In this document: positions 40,401 through 51,099 of the stretch, one piece after another
Layout: the number at the start of each line of letters is the position of its first letter
Position numbering within the stretch: the first letter of the stretch is position 1
From: Paralvinella palmiformis
Lineage: Eukaryota > Annelida > Polychaeta > Terebellida > Alvinellidae
DNA: 64,000 bases
Assembly: GCA_025642065.1 (NCBI GenBank)
Contig: JAODUP010000310.1
Coordinates: 254,501-318,500, forward strand
Direction of reading: 5' to 3'
Program-made: the position numbers and the translations under genes
Notes under the pieces: model-generated
The model's input: the letters and a program-made list of their open reading frames with translations, nothing else
Told to the model about the DNA's origin: nothing
The model's database searches: none

Positions 40401-40967
40401 TCTACCATCAACTACAAATACTGTACTCATGCGAATAAGGGCCCTGGCAGCTATTGTTTTCGATGACTGTTTCCCCCCCCCTGGCGGCTATTAAAGCATG
40501 CCCCTATTCAAGCAGAAGCCCTTATTGTTTTTAAGACATGTTTGTGTCTGATATAAACGATTATCATACGGAAAATATTGTTCATCCATCCAAAAACATG
40601 TCAACGTATGGTATGAAATTTGCGTTTTTATTAAAAGATAATAATAAGACACGTCATAGAATTTGCACAGCATTTATAGTAGTGTTCATGCACAATATAT
40701 TTATAAATCAGCCAAGGGGATGTGTATCTTCGTTTGTTTTCTTCGAGGAGGGGCACTAAATCAAACGGGGCGCTTATTTATTTCAAATCATATTTACCCC
40801 TGGCCTCTGTTCGAGCAGAGGCCCTTATTTGCACGAGTACGGTATATATCTATATGTCCAGCTAATCTGATATTAAATAATAATTTTAATCTCTCTTTAC
40901 TAGGTCAGTGCCTCTGTCGGGTGAACATCAAAGATATCTGAAGAACTTTATTGACTACAAAGAGTAA
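25469..40967 (+). CDS. NDC1: Nucleoporin NDC1 (TMEM48), transmembrane nuclear pore protein
   Basis: Coding exons: 25469-25522, 30380-30500, 31783-31884, 32150-32321, 33928-34051, 34178-34289, 34891-34939, 35192-35327, 37759-37851, 38089-38320, 39120-39202, 39300-39414, 39630-39730, 39867-40021, 40904-40967. Phases close to 570 aa, shorter than the vertebrate protein (about 670) mainly in the low-complexity middle. Six hydrophobic segments (about residues 28-48, 61-83, 111-133, 158-174, 201-228, 258-280) fit the Ndc1 membrane domain. Diagnostic blocks are [50 protein letters not shown] and the C-terminal [10 protein letters not shown] with NFIDYKE. Ndc1 anchors nuclear pore complexes in the envelope and helps insert them. 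The start is taken from a short exon whose phase-0 junction gives a sensible N-terminus and which lies opposite Fbxl12. The intron after 39414 begins GC rather than GT. Confidence 0.93.
26320..26471 (-). mobile_element. tRNA-derived SINE, family 1, copy 3, with target-site duplication
   Basis: An internally shortened copy in Ndc1 intron 1, with A-box-like TGGTCTAGTTGGTAGTG and B-box GAGTTCGAACC on the - strand. It is flanked by the 12-bp duplication TTATTTAGGGGG at 26308-26319 and 26472-26483. Confidence 0.85.
27458..27829 (+). mobile_element. Small TIR element (MITE-like), copy 3 of 4
   Basis: Same body as 2845-3242, in Ndc1 intron 1. The right end TTGGAACCATG is preserved. The left end is degraded. 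Confidence 0.65.
29654..29790 (+). mobile_element. tRNA-derived SINE-like sequence in Ndc1 intron 1
   Basis: An A-box-like TGGTACAGTGGGTAGAG and a B-box-like GGTTTCGAATTGG on the + strand, with a tRNA-unrelated body after them. It differs from family 1. It is not a plausible working tRNA because the stems do not pair. Confidence 0.5.
30519..30795. repeat. AATTCC-rich repeat in Ndc1 intron 2
   Basis: Repeated CAATTCCAATTCC-type units on the left and GGAATT or AATTCCAGAATT units on the right. The arrangement is partly inverted, suggesting a decayed foldback element beside exon 2. Confidence 0.5.
34323..34510. repeat. Intronic direct repeat A in Ndc1 (partner at 35380-35550)
   Basis: About 180 bp shared with 35380-35550, including AACATTAAAAACAGTAGGTA and AAAGACCTTATCATG. 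Exons 7 and 8 of Ndc1 lie between the two copies. Confidence 0.75.
35380..35550. repeat. Intronic direct repeat B in Ndc1
   Basis: The second copy of the segment at 34323-34510, diverged by scattered substitutions. It runs directly into a strong hairpin at 35535-35599. Confidence 0.75.
35535..35599. repeat. 28-bp-arm hairpin in Ndc1 intron 8
   Basis: Arms 35535-35562 and 35572-35599 are complementary at 26 of 28 positions with a 9-nt loop. The core is CAGTTAATGGGAT facing its complement. This could be the terminus junction of a MITE or a structured RNA. Confidence 0.8.
40418..40845. mobile_element. TIR element (MITE) in the last intron of Ndc1
   Basis: 26-bp terminal inverted repeats (40418-40443 and 40820-40845) match with only a few mismatches. 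The core is AATAAGGGCC at the left and GGCCCTTATT at the right. Subterminal AGCAGAAGCCCTTATT and AGCAGAGGCCCTTATT units repeat the motif. No transposase is present. Confidence 0.75.
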
Positions 40968-41628
40968 GTGGAATACCAATGAAGAAGACTGAAAGACATC
41001 GCCGAAGGATTGTTTGTTTTTGTCATTCGGATAAAATTTGATAGCATTGAAGAACGCTTACAGTAGTTAGCATTTTGTACCAAATATTAGAAGCAACTCA
41101 CCCATTAATACATTACTATCTAAGTGTTAAGTACACCAGTTGCCTTAATTTCACTTATGTAATTAATAATTATGGTTTCATGGTATATGTATGTGTAGGG
41201 AGTGAGGTAATTAATTGGTTGGGTCTATGTGGACCAGTCTTCTTGGAATTTAGCTTTGGCATTCTGAATTGTTCCTGTGCTTTGGACACATTAACAGCAT
41301 AGTCCCTTTAACAAGAAAACCATAGATGTGTTAAATGTGGAACCAGACTGGTGTAAAGTTGATTTATTTATGAGTTTGTTTTTGCTCCTCTATTTTACTT
41401 AATTGTATGTTTGTTCCTGTGATAAAACTATGGGTGTTATTACAGTCATTGTAAACCTATTTCAGAAAAAAATGTCGTAGCATTAACAAACAAAAAAGTA
41501 ATTAGATCTGTCTATTATTGCTGTCTAAGCCAAAATATTTACTGTTAACCTATCATGATATAATAGAATTAAATATATTTTTAATGTTTGTGGTTACTTT
41601 TTTATGCTATGGAACCAAGTATATAAAA

Positions 41629-41634
41629 AATAAA
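41629..41634 (+). terminator. Candidate polyadenylation signal of Ndc1
   Basis: AATAAA about 660 bp after the stop codon in AT-rich sequence, with no coding signal between. Confidence 0.4.
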
Positions 41635-42255
41635 AGACTGAATCCGATATCACATGAGAGTCGTATTCTTTGATGTGGTTCATAATTTGCTTCAAGTATT
41701 TTGTAATTAAACCTATTCAGCTTTTATTTTCATCAGTTATTTAATTATTTGAATATATTTATACTGGATGACCATTTACACCGAGGTATTCTCAGGTAAA
41801 AAAACTAAAATCACACATAGGTAGTATTAAGATTAATAAAATAGTTAATGACTGACTAGTCACATATATCATATTTCTACTAGAAACAATAATCATTAAT
41901 TAGTGAAACTTTATGACAAGTTATAACATACATACCATACGTATGATAGATAGCTAATTTAAATAATATCAGCGCTAGTAGAAAATAACAACTTTGGCAC
42001 TAGTATAAGTAAAATTTATGACTTGTCACACACACACATATACAACCAATTGTAAACGTAACATTCAGAAATAATATGACTTTAAACTGACTTTGAAACA
42101 TGACTGTGCTGTTTTTACATCCTGTGGTATATTGTTATATACTATTGGACCGGGATACTGAAATGAGTGGCAGTAAGTTTCAACCCTAGGCCTAGGAACA
42201 TAAGAGATTATTATTAGTGGTATGTCTATGTAACACATGAATTAATATCCCTTGG

Positions 42256-42880
42256 CTAAGATGACATATATGTAGGGAATGAATCATTCAAACATCTATA
42301 TACATTGATACCATTAAAATAATCACATCTTTGGGACACACTTGGGATATTTAATTTAGGTAGGATGTCCCTTGGTCTTGTATTCCAACTATAATCTCCG
42401 GTAATAAGTCTCTCAACTCTTTGTATTTGACATTTATGGATGTATCTCCAGATAGTAATACAGTAGTCAATGTGAGGTTGAATTACTGTTTTATAAATGG
42501 TGATCATATCATTAATGGGGACTATTCCCCGAAGTCTGTGTAATATTTGAAGACCATGTCCTAATTTACGGTATAGATTTGATACATGTTTATCCGACGA
42601 GAGATCATTTGCGACATATACACCAAGATATTTCGCATCAACATTAATAGTTATATTAATATCACAAATAGTATGACTAGTTGATAGCACAATACACGAC
42701 GATTTGGATGCATTTACATGTAATCTGTTCACATCTAACCATATCATAAGATTATCAATATCTTTTTGCAATTGAGATTCGGCTTCATCTAATGAAGTTT
42801 GGTAAACGATTTACGAATAGTAAGAAAATAATAGGACCTAACATAGAACCTTGGGGGATTTCCATTACAATACTTAAGAA
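42256..42880 (-). pseudogene. Non-LTR retrotransposon reverse transcriptase fragment 1
   Basis: On the - strand a frame reads IPQGSMLGPIIFLLFVN, an RT active-site-proximal block, and stops shortly after. A second frame then runs for about 170 aa with typical RT C-terminal text (KYLGVYVANDLSSDKHV, VIQPHIDYCITIW). The catalytic YADD block between them is missing, so the copy is dead. Confidence 0.8.
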
Positions 42881-43180
42881 TTTTGACATACATCCGTTGA
42901 TCTTGACTCACCATTTGTGACAATTTAGGCAAGTTTTAAACCTGGTGTAAGTTACCCCATTAAAACCATACATTTCAAGTGTTTAGGTGGCATCTTTGAA
43001 GCTTGAAAATCATGCTGTTTACTGTAGTCAGTAAATGACTTGTCTGCTCAAATAATAATTTTTATTCAGGAAAACAACTAACATAGATATATAACCAAAA
43101 TTAAATATGATCGTGACTTAATTATCATTGAGGATTTTTAATTTTGTAACTCTTTCTGGACGTGTGTACGTCAAGGTGTT

Positions 43181-43657
43181 CGTACTACCATGGATATGAT
43201 GATTAATAACTCGGTGCATAGAGCTGCATACGTTCAGTTTGTGTGTTTGAATTCGACTCGTACGTACCAGATCTTTTATTTAAAGAATGCAGAATATCTT
43301 CCGTTTACTACCATAAAATGTCAGAAGATTTTATGCTTCGAAAAACAAACGTCCAGTTTCAGACCATCCACCCAAGAGAGCCCATCCCCTCTCTAGTAGC
43401 TCTCTGATGCTTTTTTTGACGTCGGGTGGCGCTGCGACCACAGACCAGGTCCGTAAAAGCGGAAAACGAGTGTTCTAGCGAAGAAAAGAAAAGCAGAAGA
43501 TCTTAATTCCGCTTTATCGGATGGCTTGGAATGTCTGCCCAAGGAGTCGGCTATGCGACCAAGCTGTAACCTGTGCCGAGACTTAACAAATCACTCACTC
43601 GTCGCAACCCGCGCAACAATATTCTGGGGCACAATGTAGTTCGTTCATGGTAGTACG
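43181..43657. repeat. Inverted 12-mers bounding a GC-richer segment
   Basis: CGTACTACCATG at 43181-43192 and CATGGTAGTACG at 43646-43657 are exact inverted copies. The enclosed DNA, especially 43400-43650, is richer in GC and CpG than its surroundings. It may be a small transposable element or a cryptic promoter; I see no convincing coding exon. Confidence 0.35.
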
Positions 43658-44089
43658 AGAAAGATAACGGAGCAGTCCACTGGAAGATTCCAAGATGTAG
43701 CGATAATATAGAACCTAACAACGCTTTGTGACAGCAATATTTATGTTCCAATTAGCGCACATCTCCTACTCATGTTAAACAGCCATAAGTTGATTTTGGT
43801 GATTTAGTTCACTTGTTCAACTAATGAAGGTTTTAAAGCATTAATAAAATCCAAAATACCTTTGAAAAATTTAAAATTAATATAATTTATGTAACATTTT
43901 CAGTTTTATTTTGGTTTCTATATATACTAGAGAACTTTCCTGAAACACAGTTCCTCAACCATTATTTATTTTGCATAAATTGGACCATAATTTACTGGCT
44001 GTGAACCAATCAAATATATGTTCGATATCTCTATGAACACTAATATATAAATTACATACAGTAACAAATTATCTTATAACGTTGCATCG

Positions 44090-44360
44090 CCAACAAGAGG
44101 GATCCGAGGAACTTAATTCGTAATTAGTATTGATAATAAACAGAGATCCTAAAATAGAACCCTGTGGTACCCTACAATTAATGTCTTGCCAGCAAATATA
44201 ACATACCTTTCCTAGATCCATTGACAACTTTCAAACCTAGCTAATGATAGCTAGATCCCATAATCTATAATATCCTAATTTCCTTGCTAATAGTCTGAGG
44301 TCGACCGTATCCAAAGTCTTCGGTAAATCTAAACACAGAGCAACTATAAGAGTATATGTT
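44090..44360 (-). pseudogene. Non-LTR reverse transcriptase fragment 2
   Basis: The - strand encodes LDLPKTLDTVDLRLLARKLG, matching the RT motif A block with its conserved Asp, and VPQGSILGSLFII in another frame. Both occur next to fragment 1, which has its own PQGS block, so this is a separate, frame-broken copy. Confidence 0.7.
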
Positions 44361-44704
44361 TTCGCTTTCTTTGATTCTAACATAACCAATTACTTGACTG
44401 CATATTCTCTTGTTAAGAGTTTACTTCTAAATCCATTTTTGCTCAAATCATAAAAATATTAAATTTATGAAAACATTGTTAGCAGGAAAAATGGGATTTT
44501 AGCTCGAAAATTGTGTGTTCTCTCTTGATCTGTACAATAAATGAGCTTTAGTTAAGTTCTTACAGAACTGAATATATATATTTGTGTGTGTGTGTACCAC
44601 TTACAAATAAATTGTTCATTAATATCCTTATAATAATTCATATGGATGTAACAGATTTACATCTTTAAAAATACATAATTTTTTTCCAGCCAAATACATA
44701 ATAT

Positions 44705-45600
44705 ATTCAGCTAGGAAAAGCTGAACCAAAAATATTAGTTTTTATCTTCTTTTTGAAGGTATCAAGGGTCTTGCACTTTCTGATGGTTACTGGAAGATTA
44801 TTCCATAAGGTTGCAGCAGCCTTTCTGATACGGAACGACCAGTTCCTCTAAGTACTGAGGGGCAGTCCCGTGAAGTGTCTTAAAGTGTATATCAAAATCT
44901 TGTACTGCGACCTATATATAACCGGAAGCCAATGCAGGGAGTTCAAGACTGGTGTTATATGTTCTCTTTTATGAGTGCGAGTGACTAACCTGGCAGATGA
45001 ATTCTGTACTATCTGTAGCCGTGTCATCATTGTGCTTGGAAGACCATACAGGAGAGCGTTGCCGTAATCTAGCCGAGATGTTATCAGGGCGTGTACCAGT
45101 ATTTTGCAAGCATCCAATGTGATGTACCGCCTGATATGACCAATATTACGAATTTGGTAATAATAGGCTTTGGATATTGCATTTACTTGCCTCTCCATGG
45201 TCAGGGATGTATCAAAATATACTCCTAAGTTCTTCACTGACGATGCTACAGAAACAGTATTATTACCTACCCGAAGCCGTAATTCCTCATTTATCCTAAC
45301 CTGATATTTTGGGCTAAAAGTAATGAGCTCTGTCTTTTCCTCGTTTAACTTAAGCATGTCATCCAAGTACTGATATCAGCCAAACAAGCTTCCAATTTCT
45401 TTGGCACGTCGGACCAAGTTGTTTCGCCATATAAACTTGGGTATCATCTGCATAACAGTGATAGAGCAAATTATGTCGGCTACATATCGCATCAATTGGT
45501 TTTGAATACAAGCAGTACTTACGTGGTCCAAGTACCGATCCTTGTGGCACCCCAAAATTCAGGCACTTACCTTCTTAAGTCGTCATTCCTATGGCAACAC
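44705..45600 (-). pseudogene. Non-LTR reverse transcriptase fragment 3 with YADD box (CR1/L2-like)
   Basis: Reading on the - strand: GVPQGSVLGP, then CYADDTQVYM (the RT catalytic box), a frame break near 45366, then VKNLGVYFDTSLTM, LDYGNALLYGLP, LNSLHWLPVIYR and a further frame with LDTFKKKIKTNIF near the C-terminus. This order and wording is characteristic of CR1/L2-like LINE ORF2. At least two frame breaks make it inactive, and the endonuclease part is absent. Confidence 0.85.
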
Positions 45601-45970
45601 ACTGAGATCTGTCACTCTATATGACAATATTCGAAGTGAAATTTTTAATACATTTTTTAATTCAATTTCACCGTTATGATTGTATTTTATAAATATTGTA
45701 AAAACAAAAATGAGTCCAGAACTAACTACCTGTGATTTTAAATCTGATGTTTAATTGCCTTTATATTGTTATAAAATAATCAGATACTCCAAATTTGTTG
45801 GATATTTGGAGATCGCAGATAATGAAACTTTCCACGTTTTTATATTGTCAGTTTTATGGTTGTTCAATAAGATATTTTAATATAATGATTTCTCCTTCAG
45901 TAATAATTGGGTTTTTACCGACGTATTATTTAGGATATCGATGTACAACGTCTTTAAATGGCTCCTGCTA

Positions 45971-45985
45971 GTAAAGGCGCTTTAT

Positions 45986-46019
<34 letters not shown>

Positions 46020-46030
46020 TATTATTATCG
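45971..46030. repeat. (TA)n and (ATT)n microsatellite
   Basis: A long TA tract continuing into ATT repeats. Confidence 0.85.
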
Positions 46031-46245
46031 CCATCATCGTAATCATCATCTAATTTAGAGATCACCATTTATCACACTTTGTTCACTTGTTGTGTTGAAG
46101 AACATTATTCTTGTTCCCTGGTAACATAACTCTAATGTAAATATTAAGCCTAGTGTAATTACTACCGCGTATAAAATAATGCTTTCAGTAATATCATTTA
46201 AAACAAACGTCTGTCGCTGTTGATTCTCGCTGGGAAAACTACTTA

Positions 46246-46287
46246 ACACACACACACACACACAGTGTGTGTGCGTGTGTGTGTGTG
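46246..46287. repeat. Inverted (CA)n/(TG)n microsatellite
   Basis: A CA tract directly adjoins a TG tract, able to fold back on itself, as at 1264-1334. Confidence 0.85.
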
Positions 46288-47043
46288 AAAAATCAATATC
46301 TCCTATAACTATGGTTACAAATGACAAAGAAATCAATATATATTCTCTATGTCCTAAAAGCCGTTTAATAGGGAAGAACCCGTGCATCGGCTAATGGGTG
46401 TCATATACACGCCTTTTTTTTTGTTTTGCACCCTTTAAGACGTAAAATAGCAGTTAAGTGGCACCAAGGTGGCTGATTCTAGGCGTCCAGGCCCGTATCA
46501 CCAATGACCGGCTTATGTCACTCGCATCTAAAACAGTGACACACAAAACAAACCATACACTTCCTTGGAGGCCGTGACCTCAATTCCATCATCACGACGA
46601 CCACCACCTGCAGCACCAGTAACTGCTTTAGATTTGCTCATATCGCACGTAAAATTAACAAGTAAAGATGATATCAGCATTGAAGTCACCCACATATTTC
46701 AGAATGTACTTTTTAGCCAGATTAAAGTAATAACATAATTTATCAATGTTTATTATGTATGCTTTTTCAATGTTTTCCTCTGGATTTTTTTTTAATTTGC
46801 AGTGTGGTCGTTCGTGTCCAAGTTTACTGTTCTACACACACGTACGCACGCACAGTACATCCAAACAGAGTGCAAGTAGGGGCGATTCACTACTCTATAA
46901 ACTTCAGTAATCTACTAGTATTTTTGAACTATATGACAACAATCCATTCTTCGACAACCAGCGGCGCCGATGACCATCATCTTCAAATTAACTTAATTTA
47001 TACAACTTCTTATCTGGTGAATAACTTTAGTAGATCACTACAC

Positions 47044-47206
47044 GTCTCTCTCTCTCTCTCTGTATGTGTGTGTGTGTGTGTGGTGCTGTGGGAGGGGTGG
47101 GGGGGTAGTCCTTCCATTAATTGTCTGTGCTCGTTAAAATTTACTTGTACCATATGGGGGAGCATCAGGCTTGCGATTCACTTGTCGCTTATCTTGATAA
47201 ATGGGA

Positions 47207-47245
<39 letters not shown>

Positions 47246-47258
47246 TGTGTGTGTGTGG
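47044..47258. repeat. (CT)n and (GT)n microsatellites
   Basis: A CT-then-GT compound tract at about 47044-47080 and a longer one at about 47211-47258. An open frame across them is an artefact of the repeats. Confidence 0.85.
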
Positions 47259-47310
47259 CGCGCGTGTATGTCAGAAATAAAATGCCTACATTGAAGACCT
47301 TGATGTTCAC

Positions 47311-47312
<2 letters not shown>

Positions 47313-47349
<37 letters not shown>

Positions 47350-47377
47350 CCAAGTGGCTGATTCTACGCGTCTAGTT

Positions 47378-47411
<34 letters not shown>
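47313..47411. repeat. Two (TA)n tracts flanking a short interspersed segment
   Basis: TA tracts at about 47313-47347 and 47382-47410 enclose a 35-bp segment containing GTGGCTGATTCTACGCGTC. A close relative of that segment lies at about 46469-46490. Confidence 0.75.
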
Positions 47412-47413
<2 letters not shown>

Positions 47414-47500
47414 GGATCCAATGCAAACCACTTGGTCGGGGTTTTAATTGGAACAATGAATTTATTTGTATTTGTGAGCGTTATTTTAGGTGGTAACCGG

Positions 47501-48160
47501 AGATAATCACCTCCAGATAAAATCCCCTCACTCAAAATCCCCTCAGACAAATTACCTCCGGAAAAAATCCCTTCTGGACAAAATCCCCTTAATGAACTTT
47601 TTAATTACGGGAACACAATAGCTGAATATACCTTTCTTTTCCCGCGAACTGGCAATAGATAGTATCCAAACAATAGCTCAGTCAGGACAATTGACTTACA
47701 TCTAGAACAGGGCAGTTAACTTTCGCGTGTTAATTAAACTATGTTTTTGCTCACCTTGAAGTACTCGCAGGATAATTAACTTACCACATTACACAAGTAT
47801 TGAATATCCCGAAGAAGGTGTTATACCAACAACACACTGACTAGGGTACTATGGTTACACAATTCTCTGCAATTCTTTGCCTGACACAGTGGAGGACAGT
47901 TTGAAGGACATTGGACACTGCATCAGGTATAACATATTTTATTTACTGAAGTGCCCGCGTTTTCTTTTCTGATCAAAATGTTCCCCCAATTTTTCCCTTT
48001 TGGTGATCAATAAATTATATATTTACACAACATGGTTTCCTAATTAAAACGCTAATTGGGGGATTTTGTCCATAGGTCATTTTGTTCGGAGAGGATTTTG
48101 TCCGAGGAAATTTTGTCTGAGGGGATTATGCCAGGAGGGGATTTTGTCTTGGATCCACCT
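47501..48160. mobile_element. Foldback element with repeated GGGATTTTGTCC units in its arms
   Basis: The left arm (47501-47615) holds tandem units of the type GGACAAAATCCCCT. The right arm (48035-48160) holds the inverted units GGGATTTTGTCC. The two arms align as imperfect inverted repeats of over 100 bp around a roughly 420-bp middle without coding capacity. Long arms of degenerate tandem units are the hallmark of foldback-type DNA transposons. Similar units also occur near 18417-18462. Confidence 0.65.
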
Positions 48161-48407
48161 CAGGGTATAGCTAGCCCCCTCGAAAACATTAAGGTGTGCG
48201 AACAAATCAGTAGGTGTTGTCAAGTCAAGTTTTTATGATGATTGATGGATAATAGACTTTTAAGTCTGTGGAATGTTTCATCCAGCCATAAAAAGATTCA
48301 GCCTAATTAGTTACCTCATTTTCCTAGTGTGCAGTCCTCATCCCGGTTGTGATAGGTTTGAGGGATAAACAATGCATCAACTCTCCCGGGCACCCTTGTT
48401 TTGTTGC

Positions 48408-48448
48408 TCGGGGAGAATCCCCAGGCTGTCGCTTAATCAGCACAGGCT
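48408..48448. repeat. Short interspersed repeat shared with 20331-20380
   Basis: TCCCCAGGCTGTCGCTT and its CGGGGAG flank are shared by both places, followed by diverged GCACAGGCT or GCACAGCCT. It is probably the conserved core of another SINE or MITE. Confidence 0.55.
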
Positions 48449-48476
48449 CTATGTTGGAGTGGTTGAGAAACACCCC

Positions 48477-48508
48477 CCACACACACACACACACGCACAC
48501 ACACACAC
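48477..48508. repeat. (CA)n microsatellite
   Basis: A near-perfect CA tract. Confidence 0.9.
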
Positions 48509-48639
48509 CACTCACAGGGGAGCAGTACGGAAAGATGGAGCTGAAATACCCAGGTTTTTTTAACGTCCCCCTTTATTTTTAATAACTTAGTAGAGACGGC
48601 AGTGCTATTTAACGTGGTCAGCCACCCACGATGTAGTGA

Positions 48640-48745
48640 GCCGAGAAATTAATCCCTGGAAAAGTTTCGACCTCTTACGGGGTTCGAGCCTGCGACCGTT
48701 GGCACCAAGTGCCGGGTGCTTAACCGCTAGGCCACCGGAGCTCAC
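48640..48745 (-). mobile_element. tRNA-derived SINE-like sequence
   Basis: On the - strand: a tRNA-like 5' end, A-box-like TGGCCTAGCGGTTAAGC, then B-box GGCTCGAACCCC, with a body that continues into unrelated sequence. It resembles a Ser/Leu-type tRNA head with a long variable region, but no complete cloverleaf could be confirmed by eye. Confidence 0.5.
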
Positions 48746-49116
48746 TACAACCCTTCAGTGATACAACTATCACTATATACTGTACACAGACGGAGTTCTC
48801 TAATTCCCAACAAAAACTGATCTGTATGAAGAGCTCTTTCTCTCACCCCCCCCCTCTCTATCTCTCTGTGTGTGTATGTTCTGTGTGTGTACACGGTTGT
48901 ATATTAGCAGTAATCAACTACGACCTCGATTTGTAAACCAAACAATGACCGATAGATTGTTTCCTGTGATGTTTCTATAATCTGGCAGGATCCATCCTGG
49001 GAACGATCCAGGATACAGCTGTCTTCTCACGGTGTACCTAATCGACACCGACCGTCATCTATTTTGTGTGTGTGTGTGTGTGTGGTTTAAGTGAGATGGT
49101 TTTATGGTTTTCACAG

Positions 49117-49210
49117 GATGAATTAAACGCGGGTTGGGACGATGTTAAACCTGTCATACCACAAGATCAATCCGAGGTTGACGAATTACCAATATACGAG
49201 AACTTTTATC
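49117..49210 (+). other. Candidate orphan coding exon
   Basis: An acceptor TTTTCACAG is followed by an acidic, high-complexity frame beginning DELNAGWDDVKPVIPQDQ and continuing to EVDELPIYENFY. A GTACGT donor comes after 94 bases; if unspliced the frame runs on to TAG at 49261-49263. Its composition is more protein-like than other short frames nearby. I do not recognise it and see no partner exons. It could belong to an unseen gene or to an upstream exon of the RFX locus. Confidence 0.3.
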
Positions 49211-49460
49211 GTACGTATGTTTACTTCCCAACAGCCAGGATCGACATATCCGGAGATATCTAGCTCATTTTGGGTCGTGGTTCCAGCAACGTTCGTTCCA
49301 GACCCCTGGAACAAGCATTCTGTACTCATATGTGTTGATTCGTCGCGAACCAATAACCTGTTTTTTTTAAATAATCTTACACGACGTTCTCTATAAACTT
49401 GTGGGCAAAAATCCTAGTACCACGGTGAAGTCTATATATTGGGGGTGGGCTGTCCTATCA

Positions 49461-49650
49461 GTAATGATGATGATTGGTGTTTTACGGCCACTTTTATGCA
49501 CATGGTAGGCTAAATGGGCCGAGCGATCTCCAAAGGTAATGAAGCGAAGTAAAAGATGAAACACCCTTCATAAATACCCATGCTGAGATTCGACCTCAGG
49601 TGGTATAGTGGTTCTGATAAAGCGCTACCAGTTATACCACGGAGGTGCCG
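49461..49650 (-). mobile_element. tRNA-derived SINE, family 1, copy 4, with target-site duplication
   Basis: The most complete copy, 190 bp, exactly flanked by TGTCCTATCA at 49451-49460 and 49651-49660. On the - strand it begins GGCACCTCCGTGGTATAACT and carries a B-box-like GAGGTCGAATC. Its 3' end has short ATC-type repeats. Confidence 0.9.
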
Positions 49651-49826
49651 TGTCCTATCACTAAAGAGCAGCATCACCCAGCAGGAGGCCGTAAAAGCAA
49701 TCCGAGTGCTTCGATCGACGCCTCGTACGTTAGACTGTTAGGGCGCCTTCACGGTGATGGGGGAGGGCGGGGATTACTGGCGTCCTGACGTCCCATTGTT
49801 TAAACAGCGCCTTCCATTATTCCTGA

Positions 49827-49830
<4 letters not shown>

Positions 49831-49866
<36 letters not shown>

Positions 49867-49952
49867 ACACACACACACACACACGGACACAGAGTTTAAC
49901 AGGTATATTTCAAAATCCGAGCGGTCACGAAGAAATTACCTACATGTTAAGG

Positions 49953-49987
<35 letters not shown>
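49831..49987. repeat. (AG)n(AC)n and (TA)n microsatellites
   Basis: A compound AG/AC tract at about 49831-49885 and a TA tract at about 49955-49987. Confidence 0.9.
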
Positions 49988-49990
<3 letters not shown>

Positions 49991-51099
49991 ACTCGCCGAG
50001 ACACACCGGGGCACTTGAAGTATTTGCGAGATTGGATGATCCGAACTTTCTTATGAACAAGAGCTCACAAAAATCTTCATATGCTTAGTCAATGACCCAG
50101 TGATAATATATTAGCAAAATACTGAATTCAATATGCTGACTCACTGGCAGCCAATGCAATATTGCATATTAATTGATTCATATCTTAATTAGATTATTCG
50201 TTACAATATATGCATACAGATTTAATTAAAACCGGGCTTAACACAGGCACGCCGAATTTGTAATCTGTCCCTGTAAACTTTATACGTAAACAAATTTCCA
50301 GTTACCATGTACGTCAGCTAAATACTTTTATTTTACACAAACATAAAAATTCACCAGCGCTTAAACAATAATATATATCCGTGTACGTCATATTCCATTG
50401 CTATGTCAATTAAATATATGTTTTTATATTATTTGTTTGCTGGACATAAATTCTTTAAGTCTCTTTTGCCAACAAGATCATCCGATATTTGTCATCGTTT
50501 GATATTTAAACGAACGACCATACATATGTATTAATTGTGAATTTATAGCCACAGCAAGCTTACGCTATATTAACACACACACACACACACATCTGTTCGT
50601 GTATATCTATATAGTTAGATGGGACTTATAGTTGTGCTTGAACAAATCCATTATCTTCATATTTGCTGAATTTACAGATGTTCTATATATTGATTACTTA
50701 ACTAATTCATTGTATAATATTATATATATAACATGCACTTATGACTGGCATAGATATATATTCTAGGCGTATTTCTTATTAATGGAGCCCAGATTTCCTT
50801 AACTCAAACCACATGGTAACATTTCTCATTTTCATCCACTTACACGCCATGAAATTGTCATACATTTTGTTTTGCGTTTCAATGGCTGTCGATTGGCGTT
50901 TTCCCCATAAATCATATGGAAACTCTTACGCCTCAAATTCACATTTACACTATCTAGAATTAACCAAGGAATGATGACTTCAGTTCTCTCCCATTAGTGT
51001 CATCCCGAAATAATCAATAAGCCCATATCAAATTGCGCGGGTGATCATCCGTCCGTGGCGCTGTTGTCAAGCCTTTGTGTTGTCAGGTACGCTGTCGTC

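Noticed and set aside
46759..47280. 173-codon + strand frame
   Set aside because: Much of it is translation of CT and GT microsatellites (SLSLSL, CVCVCV). The rest has no recognisable feature.
48640..48745. Possible tRNA gene
   Set aside because: The A and B boxes are present, but the stems do not close and it continues into repeat sequence, so it was called SINE-like instead. The same reasoning was used for 16675, 29654 and the family 1 copies.
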